DNA of 64,000 nucleotides from Pseudomonas moraviensis. GTDB taxonomy: Bacteria; Pseudomonadota; Gammaproteobacteria; Pseudomonadales; Pseudomonadaceae. The notes below the pieces were generated by a model. That model made no database searches, was not told where the DNA came from, and saw only the letters and a program-made list of their open reading frames with translations. Location of the stretch: the NCBI RefSeq assembly GCF_900105805.1, contig NZ_LT629788.1:2914001-2978000 (forward strand), given 5' to 3'. Below, one piece after another: positions 17,277 to 26,072 of the stretch. Made by a program: the position numbers and the translations under genes. The number at the start of each line of letters is the position of its first letter. The stretch's first letter is position 1.

Positions 17277-17780
17277 ATGCGCACATTGACGATTGAACCG
17301 CTGACCAAAGAAGCCTTCGCCCCTTTCGGTGACGTGATCGAAACCGACGGCAGCGATCACTTCATGATCAACAACGGTTCGACCATGCGCTTCCACAAAC
17401 TGGCGACGGTCGAAACCGCGACGCCTGAGGACAACGCAATCATCAGCATTTTCCGCGCGGATGCGCAGGCCATGCCGCTGACCGTTTGCATGCTGGAACG
17501 CCATCCGCTGGGCAGCCAGGCTTTCATTCCGCTGCTCGGCAACCCCTTTCTGATCGTGGTCGCGCCAGTTGGCGATGCACCTGTATCAGGCTTGGTCCGC
17601 GCCTTCGTCACCAACGGCAGGCAGGGCATCAATTACCATCGCGGCGTCTGGCACCACCCGGTGCTGACGATCGAAAAGCGGGATGACTTCCTGGTGGTTG
17701 ATCGCAGTGGCACAGGCAATAACTGCGATGAGCATTTTTTCAAAGAGGATGAGCGTCTGATCCTCGCCCCCCACCAATAA
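17277..17780 (+). CDS. allA: Ureidoglycolate lyase
   Basis: 167-residue cupin-fold enzyme that splits ureidoglycolate into glyoxylate and urea. Conserved landmarks are the N-terminal LTIEPLTKEAFAPFGDVI, the LERHPLGSQAFIPL block, and GINYHRGVWHHPVL with metal- or substrate-site His residues. The ATG at 17277 starts the family N terminus; the longer frame from 17103 would run through the REP element. Followed after 51 bases by puuD. Confidence 0.94.
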   Translation: MRTLTIEPLTKEAFAPFGDVIETDGSDHFMINNGSTMRFHKLATVETATPEDNAIISIFRADAQAMPLTVCMLERHPLGSQAFIPLLGNPFLIVVAPVGDAPVSGLVRAFVTNGRQGINYHRGVWHHPVLTIEKRDDFLVVDRSGTGNNCDEHFFKEDERLILAPHQ

Positions 17781-17831
17781 GAGAAGGTCTGATCACTCGA
17801 CAACAAGAGTGACAGGCGAGAGGTAAAGACT

Positions 17832-19151
17832 GTGGAAGCACATCTGTTGGAATGGCTGAACCTGAGCGTGCGCTGGGTTCACATGATCACTGGCGTGGCC
17901 TGGATCGGCGCGTCGTTCTACTTCGTCTGGCTGGAGAACAACCTCAACCGCGTCAACCCGAAAACCGGTCTGGCCGGTGATCTGTGGGCGATCCACGGCG
18001 GCGGCATCTACCACCTGGAAAAATACAAACTGGCCCCACCGTCCATGCCGGACAACCTGCACTGGTTCAAGTGGGAAGCCTACTTCACCTGGATGTCGGG
18101 GATCGCGCTGCTCTGCGTGGTGTTCTACTCCAACCCGGTGCTCTACCTCGTGGCACCCGGCAGCGGCCTCAGCGGTCCTGAAGGCGTGGCCATCGGTATC
18201 GGCTCACTGATCGTCGGCTGGTTCGTCTACGACTTCCTCTGCGATTCGGCCCTGGGCAAGAAGCCCGCCCTGCTCGGCTTCATCCTGTTTGTCCTGATCA
18301 TTGCCGCGGCCTATGGCTTCAGCAAAGTGTTCAGCGGTCGGGGTGCGTACCTGCACGTCGGCGCGATCATCGGCACCATCATGGTCGGCAACGTGTTCCG
18401 CATCATCATGCCGGCACAACGGGCACTGGTCGCGGCGATCGCCGAGAACCGCACGCCGGATCCGGCCCTGCCGGCCAAGGGTCTGCTGCGTTCGCGGCAC
18501 AACAACTACTTCACCCTGCCGGTGCTGTTCATCATGATCAGCAACCACTTCCCGAGCACTTACGGCAGCCAGTACAACTGGTTGATCCTGGCCGGGATCG
18601 CGGTGTTGGCGGTGTTGGTGCGTCACTACTTCAACACCCGTCACGACAGCCACAAGTTTGCCTGGACCCTGCCGGTCGCAGCGGTGGGCATGATCAGCCT
18701 GGCCTACGTCACCGGCCCGACGCCGATGTCGAACGCACCTGAAGTAGCCAAGGCGCCAGCCAAAATCGAATACCAACCGCTGCCGGAAACGGCACTGGGC
18801 GGTGGCGCAAAACCGGCTGAAGCGGCGACACCTGCGGCACCGGCAGCCCCTGCAACAGCGCCAGCGCCAGCGCAAGCCTCGAATGCCGGACCCGGTTTCG
18901 ACAAAGTACACAACGTGATTCAAGAGCGTTGCACGGTGTGCCATTCGTCCAAACCGACCAGTCCGTTGTTCAGCGCAGCCCCGGCCGGGGTGATGTTCGA
19001 CACCCCCGAGCAGATCCGCCAGAACGCCGCGCGCATTCAGGCGCAAGCCATCACCACGCAGATCATGCCACTGGGCAACATCACCCAGATGACCCAGCAG
19101 GAACGTGACCTGATCGGTGCCTGGATTGCCCAGGGAGCGCAGACCAACTAA
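17832..19151 (+). CDS. puuD: Membrane urate hydroxylase PuuD with C-terminal cytochrome c domain
   Basis: 439-residue inner-membrane enzyme that oxidises urate to 5-hydroxyisourate and passes electrons to the respiratory chain, as described for Agrobacterium PuuD. The N-terminal two thirds carry about eight hydrophobic spans (HMITGVAWIGASFYFVWLEN at the first). An Ala/Pro linker (about residues 320-350) leads to a cytochrome c domain with CTVCH at 367-371 and a likely axial Met at 412 (QIMPLGN). Start is GTG at 17832 after GAGAGG. It replaces a soluble uricase such as HpxO, so urate oxidation here does not need NADH or release peroxide. Confidence 0.93.
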   Translation: MEAHLLEWLNLSVRWVHMITGVAWIGASFYFVWLENNLNRVNPKTGLAGDLWAIHGGGIYHLEKYKLAPPSMPDNLHWFKWEAYFTWMSGIALLCVVFYSNPVLYLVAPGSGLSGPEGVAIGIGSLIVGWFVYDFLCDSALGKKPALLGFILFVLIIAAAYGFSKVFSGRGAYLHVGAIIGTIMVGNVFRIIMPAQRALVAAIAENRTPDPALPAKGLLRSRHNNYFTLPVLFIMISNHFPSTYGSQYNWLILAGIAVLAVLVRHYFNTRHDSHKFAWTLPVAAVGMISLAYVTGPTPMSNAPEVAKAPAKIEYQPLPETALGGGAKPAEAATPAAPAAPATAPAPAQASNAGPGFDKVHNVIQERCTVCHSSKPTSPLFSAAPAGVMFDTPEQIRQNAARIQAQAITTQIMPLGNITQMTQQERDLIGAWIAQGAQTN

Positions 19152-19161
19152 GCCACACAAC

Positions 19162-19185
19162 AGCCTGTGTAAAAGCAGGCTTTTG
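19162..19185 (+). terminator. Terminator after puuD
   Basis: AGCCTG - loop - CAGGCT followed by TTTG, 10 bases after the puuD stop. Confidence 0.6.
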
Positions 19186-19282
19186 TGGCGAGGGAGCTTG
19201 CTCCCGCTGGACTGCGCAGCAGGCCCTGCTCTTCTGAAGAGAGGGCCGCTTCGCGCCCCAGCGCGAGCAAGCTCCCTCGCCA
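19186..19282. repeat. REP-like doublet, TGGCGAGGGAGCTTGCTCCC type
   Basis: Two inverted TGGCGAGGGAGCTTGCTC-type arms flank a GC-rich interior with further inverted repeats. The same arm appears as a single palindrome at 42702. Confidence 0.85.
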
Positions 19283-19361
19283 TAAGACCTGATGCAAATA
19301 AACAGCTGTGAGCAACCCGGCAGCTGTTAATCACAAGAATAAAAAAGATCCGAGGTGTTGC

Positions 19362-20714
19362 ATGTCCGAGCTGTCCAAAGCGCGCATCCCCGACGCACCC
19401 GCCATTCAGCGTTTGCCCCTTTTGCAACTGATCCTGGTCGGTCTGCAACATGTTCTGCTGATGTACGGCGGTGCCATCGCGGTGCCGCTGATCATCGGAC
19501 AGGCCGCTGGCCTGAGTCGTGAAGAAATCGCCTTCCTGATCAACGCCGATCTGCTGGTCGCCGGGATTGCCACCATCGTGCAGTCGCTCGGCATCGGCCC
19601 GATGGGCATTCGTATGCCGGTGATGATGGGCGCCAGTTTCGCCGCGGTCGGCAGCATGGTCGCCATGGCCGGCATGCCCGGTATCGGTCTGCAAGGCATC
19701 TTCGGTGCGACGATCGCCGCCGGTTTCTTCGGCATGCTGATCGCACCGTTCATGTCCAAGGTCGTGCGTTTCTTCCCGCCGCTCGTCACCGGCACGGTCA
19801 TCACCTCGATCGGTTTATCGCTGTTCCCCGTGGCCGTGAACTGGGCCGGTGGCGGTGTCGACGCCGCCCAATTCGGTTCGCCGATTTATCTGGCCATCGC
19901 TGCGCTGGTGTTGGCCACCATCCTTTTGGTCCACCGCTTCATGCGCGGATTCTGGGTGAACATTTCCGTGCTGATCGGCATGTGCCTGGGCTACGTATTG
20001 TGCGGCGTGATCGGCATGGTCGACCTCAGTGGCATGGCCAGCGCACCGTGGATTCAGTTTGTCACCCCGCTGCATTTCGGCATGCCGAAGTTCGAGCTCG
20101 CGCCGATTCTGTCGATGTGTCTGGTGGTGGTGATCATCTTCGTCGAGTCCACCGGGATGTTCCTCGCGCTGGGCAAGATCACCGGCCAGGAAGTCTGCCC
20201 GCGCATGCTCCGTCGCGGCTTGCTGTGCGATGCCGGCGCGTCGTTCTTCGCCGGTTTCTTCAACACCTTCACCCACTCCTCGTTCGCGCAGAACATCGGC
20301 TTGGTGCAGATGACCGGCGTGCGCTGCCGTTCGGTGACGATCGTCGCCGGCGGTCTGCTGATCGTCCTCAGCCTGCTGCCGAAAGCGGCATTTCTGGTGG
20401 CATCGATTCCACCGGCGGTGTTGGGCGGCGCGGCGATTGCGATGTTCGGCATGGTCGCGGCCACTGGCATCAAGATCCTGCAAGAAGCCGACATCGGTGA
20501 CCGGCGCAATCAGTTGCTGGTCGCGGTGAGCATCGGCATGGGCCTGATCCCGGTGGTGCGTCCGGAATTCTTCGCTCATCTGCCGATGTGGATGAGCCCG
20601 ATCACCCACAGCGGCATCGCCATGGCCACCCTCAGCGCGCTGACCCTGAACCTGCTGTTCAACATCCTCGGCGGCAAGGAGCGTGCGGCGATCAACGATT
20701 GCCATGCTCATTGA
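19362..20714 (+). CDS. NCS2 purine (urate/xanthine) permease
   Basis: 450-residue inner-membrane symporter of the NCS2 uracil/xanthine branch, with about 12-14 hydrophobic spans. Family signatures are LILVGLQHVLLMYGGAIAVPLIIG at the first span, the IFVESTGMFLALGKITG block with the substrate-site Glu, and THSSFAQNIGLVQMTGVRCR. Placed in the urate operon region, uric acid or xanthine is the likely cargo (UacT-like), but this is inferred. The ATG at 19362 follows CGAGG; an upstream frame to 19308 would include no conserved sequence. Confidence 0.9.
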   Translation: MSELSKARIPDAPAIQRLPLLQLILVGLQHVLLMYGGAIAVPLIIGQAAGLSREEIAFLINADLLVAGIATIVQSLGIGPMGIRMPVMMGASFAAVGSMVAMAGMPGIGLQGIFGATIAAGFFGMLIAPFMSKVVRFFPPLVTGTVITSIGLSLFPVAVNWAGGGVDAAQFGSPIYLAIAALVLATILLVHRFMRGFWVNISVLIGMCLGYVLCGVIGMVDLSGMASAPWIQFVTPLHFGMPKFELAPILSMCLVVVIIFVESTGMFLALGKITGQEVCPRMLRRGLLCDAGASFFAGFFNTFTHSSFAQNIGLVQMTGVRCRSVTIVAGGLLIVLSLLPKAAFLVASIPPAVLGGAAIAMFGMVAATGIKILQEADIGDRRNQLLVAVSIGMGLIPVVRPEFFAHLPMWMSPITHSGIAMATLSALTLNLLFNILGGKERAAINDCHAH

Positions 20715-20732
20715 CAGCCTCACCAATTCCCC

Positions 20733-20822
20733 CTGTAGGAGTGAGCCTGCTCGCGATTGCGTCTTTTCAGTCAACTGATTTGTTGAATGTAATCCCGCTA
20801 TCGCGAGCAGGCTCACTCCTCC
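20733..20822. repeat. REP doublet, GTAGGAGTGAGCC type
   Basis: Inverted arms around a spacer that reads TCAGTCAAC-N6-GTTGAATGT. The spacer is the reverse complement of the spacer in the doublet at 60963. Confidence 0.9.
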
Positions 20823-20873
20823 AAAGGGATCGCAACTCTGTGCCTTGAAAATAAAAACAAGAGGGAGCAACAG

Positions 20874-21659
20874 ATGATCCGCACGCAAGGCAACGTTCTG
20901 TTGAGTGGCGGCCTGCTGGGCGCGAGTCAGGCCATGGCCGGCGATCTGCTGCTGTGGCAGAGCAATAGCCTCAGCTACCTGTACGGCAAGAATTTCGCGA
21001 TCAACCCGTCGTACCAGCAGACAGTCACTTTCGAACACGCCGACAAATGGAAGTACGGCGACAACTTTCTGTTCGTCGACAAGATCTTCTACAACGGCAA
21101 GGAAGATGCGAACAAAGGCCCGCACACCTTCTACGGCGAGTTCACCCCGCGCCTGTCCTTCGGCAAGATCCTCGACCGCAAGCTCGAGTTCGGCCCGATC
21201 AAGGACGTGCTGCTGGCGATGACCTACGAGTACGGCGAAGGCGAAAGCGAGGCCTACCTGATCGGCCCCGGCTTCGACCTGAAAGTGCCCGGTTTCAACT
21301 ACTTCACGCTGAACATTTTCCGCCGCCACACCGAAGGCCCGCGCCCCGGCGATGGCGTTTGGCAGATCACCCCCGCGTGGTCGTGGAGCTTCCCGCTCGG
21401 CAATTCCGATGTGCTGATCGACGGCTACCTCGACTGGGTCGTCGACAATGACGAGAACTCGCGCGGCACTTACCACGCCAACCTGCACATCAATCCGCAG
21501 ATCAAATACGACCTCGGCAAAGCCCTGGGCTGGAGCCAGAAGCAGGTGTACGTCGGCACCGAATACAGCTACTGGAAGAACAAATACGGCATCGAGAACA
21601 CCCATACCTTCGACACCAACCAGAACACCGCCAGCCTGCTGCTGAAGGTGCACTTCTGA
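20874..21659 (+). CDS. Tsx/OmpK-type nucleoside-specific outer-membrane channel (copy 1)
   Basis: 261-residue outer-membrane protein. An N-terminal signal peptide ends at about residue 22 (SQAMA-GD). The rest consists of beta strands with Tsx/OmpK landmarks: DLLLWQSNSLSYLYGKNF, YGEFTPRLSFGKIL and a C-terminal Phe (LLLKVHF) as in barrel proteins. Family members let nucleosides or related purines across the outer membrane, which fits the urate/purine genes just upstream. The ATG at 20874 follows GAGGGAG. A very similar copy lies at 22032. Confidence 0.9.
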   Translation: MIRTQGNVLLSGGLLGASQAMAGDLLLWQSNSLSYLYGKNFAINPSYQQTVTFEHADKWKYGDNFLFVDKIFYNGKEDANKGPHTFYGEFTPRLSFGKILDRKLEFGPIKDVLLAMTYEYGEGESEAYLIGPGFDLKVPGFNYFTLNIFRRHTEGPRPGDGVWQITPAWSWSFPLGNSDVLIDGYLDWVVDNDENSRGTYHANLHINPQIKYDLGKALGWSQKQVYVGTEYSYWKNKYGIENTHTFDTNQNTASLLLKVHF

Positions 21660-22031
21660 GATGGCCCGCAACCGTGCGCCATGCCTGTTGTCGGTGCTCT
21701 GTTGCGGGGCACTTGAGCGCTGGCCGAGGAGTCAGTATTCTCCGCGGCCTTCCGCATTCGCTGTAAAAAAAAGCCCGGATTCAATTTCTGACCGAAAAGC
21801 CAACTTATCCCGGCCACGGTCAGTCCTGAGGCCTCCCGAAAACACGCTCGTCGACTGTTTTTCAGCAGCCGAACGGGCGTTTTTTGGTTTTTCGAAAGCC
21901 TTGGCGCAGCTTTTGCTACCAGCATCCAAAGCTGACCGATCGGATGAAATTTGCGGTACGAAAAAAGGCGCCACATCAGAGCGCCGAACTTAAAAAAATA
22001 ACGTGGAACACCTATTTTTGGGAGCAACCGA
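21660..22031. other. 372-base gap between the two porin genes
   Basis: No protein gene is supported. A hairpin with a T-rich tail at 21844-21889 probably ends transcription of the first porin. The remaining sequence has A/T-rich runs before the second porin, including GAAAAAAGG and AAAAAAATAACG, and probably holds its promoter. Confidence 0.5.
21844..21889 (+). terminator. Probable terminator of first porin gene
   Basis: ACGCTCGT and ACGGGCGT pair (one G-T) around a loop with an inner CTG/CAG, followed by TTTTTTGGTTTTT. Confidence 0.5.
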
Positions 22032-22817
22032 ATGAAACGCATGTGCACCAGCCTGATGCTGGCCGGATCGATGTTCGCTGGCGGCCAGGCGATGGCCGAA
22101 GGCCTGCTGCAGTGGCAGAACAACAGCCTGACCTATCTGTATGGCAAGGACTTCCAGGTCAACCCGCGCATTCAGCAGACCGTGACTTTCGAACACGCCG
22201 ATGCGTGGACGTACGGGGATAATTTCTTCTTCTTCGACAAGATCTTCTATAACGGTGGCAAAGACTTCAGCAACGGTCCGAATACCTACTACGGTGAATT
22301 CAGCCCACGCATCTCGCTAGGCAAGGTGCTCGACCAGAAGATCGAGTTCGGCCCGGTCAAGGACGTCCTGGTCGCCATGACCTACGAATTCGGTGAAGGC
22401 GATACCGAGGCCTACCTGATCGGTCCAGGCTTCGACCTGGCGATCCCGGGCTTCGATTACTTCCAGCTGAACTTCTACCAGCGTCACACCCAGGGCGCCC
22501 GCGCCGGTGACAATGTCTGGCAGATCACCCCCGTCTGGTCCTACACCATTCCGGTGGGCAAATCGAACATCCTCATCGACGGCTTCATGGACTGGGTGGT
22601 CGACAACGACTCCAACTCAAAAGGCGACTACCATGCCAACCTGCACTTCAACCCGCAGGTCAAATACGACCTGGGCAAGGCGCTGAATTTCGGCGAGAAG
22701 CAGTTGTATGTCGGTGTCGAATACGACTACTGGTCGGACAAGTACGGGATCAAGGACAGCCAGTACTTCAAGACCGATCAGAGCACCACGAGCTTCCTGG
22801 TGAAGTTCCACTTCTGA
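22032..22817 (+). CDS. Tsx/OmpK-type nucleoside-specific outer-membrane channel (copy 2)
   Basis: 261-residue paralogue of the preceding porin, same length and colinear throughout. Shared blocks include QQTVTFEHAD, EFGPVKDVLVAMTYE, AYLIGPGFDL and DWVVDND. Signal peptide about residues 1-23 (GGQAMA-EG) and C-terminal Phe (LVKFHF). It has its own leader of over 300 bases after a likely terminator, so it may be regulated separately from copy 1. Tandem duplication followed by divergence is the simple explanation. Confidence 0.9.
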   Translation: MKRMCTSLMLAGSMFAGGQAMAEGLLQWQNNSLTYLYGKDFQVNPRIQQTVTFEHADAWTYGDNFFFFDKIFYNGGKDFSNGPNTYYGEFSPRISLGKVLDQKIEFGPVKDVLVAMTYEFGEGDTEAYLIGPGFDLAIPGFDYFQLNFYQRHTQGARAGDNVWQITPVWSYTIPVGKSNILIDGFMDWVVDNDSNSKGDYHANLHFNPQVKYDLGKALNFGEKQLYVGVEYDYWSDKYGIKDSQYFKTDQSTTSFLVKFHF

Positions 22818-22826
22818 CCCTAAAAG

Positions 22827-22892
22827 CTTCGCGAGCAGGCTCGCTCCCACATTCGACCGAGTTCCAGTGTGGGAGCGAGCCTGCTTGCGAAG
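22827..22892. repeat. REP doublet, GTGGGAGCGAGCC type
   Basis: Inverted CTTCGCGAGCAGGCTCGCTCC arms 15-20 bases apart, between the convergent porin and patatin genes. Confidence 0.9.
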
Positions 22893-22907
22893 GCCTTACC
22901 GCAGATT

Positions 22908-24080
22908 TCAGGCGGGAGCTACTGCTTCGGATATCCGCAGAAACCGGCACAGCTCCTCGCGCTTGGCCAACGCATCCCGCCGCCCCAACTCGATCAACTC
23001 GCTGCAATACCCCGCCTCGAACAACAGATAACTCAACACCCCCGCTCCGCTCGTCTTTGTCGCCCCAGGCCCACGCAAAAACAGGCGCAACGCCGCTGGC
23101 AGTTCCTGGCGATGGCGTGCCGCGATTTCATCGATCGGCTGACTCGGCGCAATCACCAGCACCTCCACCGGCGCCACACCCAGCACGCGGGTAGGCGTGC
23201 CGGCCGGGAGCAAATGACTGAATTGGTTGAGCCGTTGCAGCAATTCGATGTCGCTCTCCAGACTGTCGATGAACGTGCTGTTGAGCATGTGCCCGCCGAT
23301 CTGCGCCAGCGTCGGTTGCTGGCCGCTGTAGGCGCGCTCCAGTGGCTGCTGCGGATCGAGGCCGCGCGGGTTGCCGCTGACGCCCACCACCAGCACGCGA
23401 CTGGCGCCCAGGTGCAACGCCGGACTGATCGGCGCCGACTGACGCACCGCGCCGTCACCAAAATATTCCTCACCGATTTTCACCGGCGCGAACAACAGCG
23501 GGATCGCCGAACTGGCTAACAGGTGATCGACCGACAGTTGGGTCGGCATGCCAATGCGTCGATGCCGCAGCCAGGCGTCGATGGTGCCGCCACCCTGATA
23601 GAACGTCACCGCTTGTCCCGACTCGTAGCCGAACGCAGTCACCGCTACCGCATGCAGTTGCTTGCGCGCGATGGATTCGGCGATGCCGGGCAGGTGCAGT
23701 TTTTCCTCGAGCAGTTCGCGCAGTGGCGAACTGTTGAGCAGCGCCACCGGCATTTGTCGACCGAGACCGAGCAGGCTGTGGCTGACGAAACGGCTGGCTT
23801 GATGGATGACTCCGGGCCAGTCGCTGCGCAATACGCGATGGCTGCGAAAGCCTTGCCAGAACTGGGTCAGGCGTTCGATGGCGGCGCGAAAATCCGTGGC
23901 GCCACTGGCCAGGCTGACCGCATTGATCGCCCCGGCCGAGGTGCCGACGATCACCGGAAACGGATTGTCCGCGCCGGCCGGAAGCAGCTCGGCAATCGCC
24001 GCCAGCACCCCGACCTGATACGCCGCCCGAGCCCCGCCGCCGGAAAGAATCAAACCTGTGACCGGTTCAGCAGGACTCAT
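22908..24080 (-). CDS. Patatin-like phospholipase family protein
   Basis: 390-residue hydrolase of the patatin/RssA type. The oxyanion loop GGGARAAYQVGVL (about residues 14-26), the nucleophile elbow GTSAGAINA (Ser near 48) and the catalytic Asp in EEYFGDGAVRQSAP are all present, so it should be an active lipid acyl hydrolase. No signal peptide or membrane span, hence probably cytoplasmic. It lies 36 bases upstream of, and in line with, the lipid A acyltransferase gene on the minus strand, so co-transcription (acyltransferase first) is likely. Substrate unknown. Confidence 0.9.
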   Translation of the reverse strand: MSPAEPVTGLILSGGGARAAYQVGVLAAIAELLPAGADNPFPVIVGTSAGAINAVSLASGATDFRAAIERLTQFWQGFRSHRVLRSDWPGVIHQASRFVSHSLLGLGRQMPVALLNSSPLRELLEEKLHLPGIAESIARKQLHAVAVTAFGYESGQAVTFYQGGGTIDAWLRHRRIGMPTQLSVDHLLASSAIPLLFAPVKIGEEYFGDGAVRQSAPISPALHLGASRVLVVGVSGNPRGLDPQQPLERAYSGQQPTLAQIGGHMLNSTFIDSLESDIELLQRLNQFSHLLPAGTPTRVLGVAPVEVLVIAPSQPIDEIAARHRQELPAALRLFLRGPGATKTSGAGVLSYLLFEAGYCSELIELGRRDALAKREELCRFLRISEAVAPA

Positions 24081-24115
24081 CGCAACACTCCGGGATGCTT
24101 GTCAGGACGGGTGAT

Positions 24116-25048
24116 TCAACGGCGCTTGGGATAAAGCTTCGGCTCGCCCGGCGGGCGGCTCTTGAAGCGCCGATGCGCCCACAGATACTGCTCGGGGCAG
24201 GCACGCATGGCGCTCTCGACCCACTGATTGATCCTGATGCAATCGGCCTCTTCGCTCTCGCCGGGAAAATCCTCCAGTGGCGGATGGATCACCAGCCGAT
24301 AACCACTGCCATCGGCCAGCCGTTCCTGGGTGAACGGCACCACCAGCGCCTTGCCCAGGCGGGCAAATTTGGTCGTTGCGGTGACCGTGGCGGCCTGGAT
24401 GCCGAACAGCGGCACGAAGATGCTCTGCTTGGCGCCGTAGTCCTGATCCGGTGCGTACCAGATCGCCCGGCCCGAGCGCAGCAGCTTGAGCATCCCGCGC
24501 ACGTCGTCGCGCTCCACGGCCAGCGAATCCAGATTGTGTCGCTCGCGGCCACGGCGCTGGACGAAGTCGAACAATGGATTTTTGTGCTCGCGGTACATGC
24601 CATCGATGGTGTGCTGCTGGCCGAGCAGCGCCGCGCCGATTTCCAGGGTGGTGAAATGCGCGGCCATGAGGATCACCCCCTTGCCTTCGCGCTGGGCCTT
24701 CTGCAGATGTTCAAGGCCTTCGACATGCGCCAGTTTCGCCAGACGTTCGCGCGACCACCACCAGCTCATCGCCATTTCGAAGAAGGCGATGCCGGTGGAG
24801 GCGAAGTTTTCCTTGAGCAGGCGTTTGCGCTCGGCGGCGGATTTCTCCGGGAAGCACAATTCCAGATTGCGCCGGGCGATGGTCCGCCGGTCACTGGCGA
24901 CGCGATACATCAACGCACCCAAAACTCGACCGATGGTCAGCAGCGCCGGATACGGCAACTGCACGATCAGCCACAAAAGCCCCAGGCCGCACCAGAGCGG
25001 CCAGAAGCGCGGAGCAAGATATGCTTTTCGAAAACGCGGGCGATCCAT
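24116..25048 (-). CDS. Lipid A biosynthesis lauroyl acyltransferase (LpxL/HtrB type)
   Basis: 310-residue inner-membrane acyltransferase that adds a secondary acyl chain to lipid A. It has an N-terminal membrane segment (LWCGLGLLWLIVQLPYPALL), the HX4E catalytic motif HFTTLE near residue 127, and the DQDYG and FVPLFG blocks of the family. Start at 25048 (MDRPRFRKAYLAPRFW); a TTG-started extension to 25174 would enter minC and is not conserved. Divergent from minC. LpxL versus LpxM cannot be decided here, so no symbol is given. Confidence 0.92.
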   Translation of the reverse strand: MDRPRFRKAYLAPRFWPLWCGLGLLWLIVQLPYPALLTIGRVLGALMYRVASDRRTIARRNLELCFPEKSAAERKRLLKENFASTGIAFFEMAMSWWWSRERLAKLAHVEGLEHLQKAQREGKGVILMAAHFTTLEIGAALLGQQHTIDGMYREHKNPLFDFVQRRGRERHNLDSLAVERDDVRGMLKLLRSGRAIWYAPDQDYGAKQSIFVPLFGIQAATVTATTKFARLGKALVVPFTQERLADGSGYRLVIHPPLEDFPGESEEADCIRINQWVESAMRACPEQYLWAHRRFKSRPPGEPKLYPKRR

Positions 25049-25165
25049 TAAAGCTTCCGTAAATACAGTGGCCGCGCATTCTACATCGTTCGACCCGGCT
25101 TGCGGCTCGCGGGCGTTCTCGTTATAAGTCTCGGCACTTTTAGTGACAAGCCGTTGTATGCCGAC

Positions 25166-25903
25166 ATGAGCCAAACCGACCCGTTAGACCAAGATCCCGT
25201 ATTCCAGCTCAAGGGCAGCATGCTGGCCATCACTGTGCTGGAACTGGCCCGTAACGACCTCGAAAGCCTCGATCGGCAATTGGCCGCCAAAGTCGCCCAG
25301 GCGCCGAATTTCTTCAGCAATGCACCGCTGGTTCTGGCGCTGGACAAACTGCCGCCGAACCAGGGCGCAGTCGACCTGCCGGGGCTGATGCGTGTCTGCC
25401 GCCAGCATGGCCTGCGCACCCTGGCGATTCGTGCCAGCCGCATCGAAGACATCGCCGCCGCCATCGCCATCGACATTCCCGTGCTGCCACCCTCCGGCGC
25501 CCGCGAGCGCCCATTGGAGACGCCGGAAGTCGAGGTCAAAAAGAAGCCGGAAAAACCGCCTGAGCCGACCGTCAAACCGACCCGCGTGATCACTACGCCA
25601 GTACGTGGTGGCCAACAGATATACGCCCAGGGTGGCGATCTGGTCGTGGTCTCCTCGGTCAGTCCGGGGGCGGAACTTCTCGCCGATGGCAACATCCATG
25701 TATACGGCCCGATGCGCGGCCGTGCACTGGCCGGCGTCAAAGGTGACACCAAGGCACGGATTTTCTGTCAGCAATTGAGCGCTGAACTGATCTCCATCGC
25801 CGGTCATTACAAGGTCTCCGAGGATCTGCGTCGCGATCCGATGTGGGGCTCGGGCGTCCAGGTCAGCCTGTCGGGCGACGTGTTGAACATCATTCGGCTT
25901 TAA
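25166..25903 (+). CDS. minC: Septum-site-determining protein MinC
   Basis: 245-residue FtsZ-assembly inhibitor. The N-terminal domain (about 1-110) begins PVFQLKGSMLAITVLEL. A Pro/Lys/Glu linker (about 112-140) leads to the C-terminal beta-helix with VRGGQQIYAQGGDLVVVSSVSPGAELLADGNIHVYG, the MinD-binding and dimerisation domain. The ATG at 25166 (MSQTDPLDQDPVF) was chosen over an earlier frame start at 25100 that lacks conservation. First gene of minCDE; 169 bases separate it from minD. Confidence 0.97.
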   Translation: MSQTDPLDQDPVFQLKGSMLAITVLELARNDLESLDRQLAAKVAQAPNFFSNAPLVLALDKLPPNQGAVDLPGLMRVCRQHGLRTLAIRASRIEDIAAAIAIDIPVLPPSGARERPLETPEVEVKKKPEKPPEPTVKPTRVITTPVRGGQQIYAQGGDLVVVSSVSPGAELLADGNIHVYGPMRGRALAGVKGDTKARIFCQQLSAELISIAGHYKVSEDLRRDPMWGSGVQVSLSGDVLNIIRL

Positions 25904-26072
25904 CGGATACTGCCGCATTTTCCAAGCATCTCTAAAACGTAGCGAAAACGGCTCAAACGAAGTAGGAAAAAGGCCTAAAGCCAAATTCCAGCCAAGGCTG
26001 TCCGACTGCAGTAGTTTTCAAGAGATGTTTTTCAGGGGCTGAACAGTCCTTCTTCCTTAGGGGTGAAACACC

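Noticed and set aside
19815..21671. 618-codon minus-strand open frame opposite the NCS2 permease and first porin
   Set aside because: It spans two real genes on the other strand and the REP doublet between them; it is rich in His/Gln/Asp runs typical of antisense reading.
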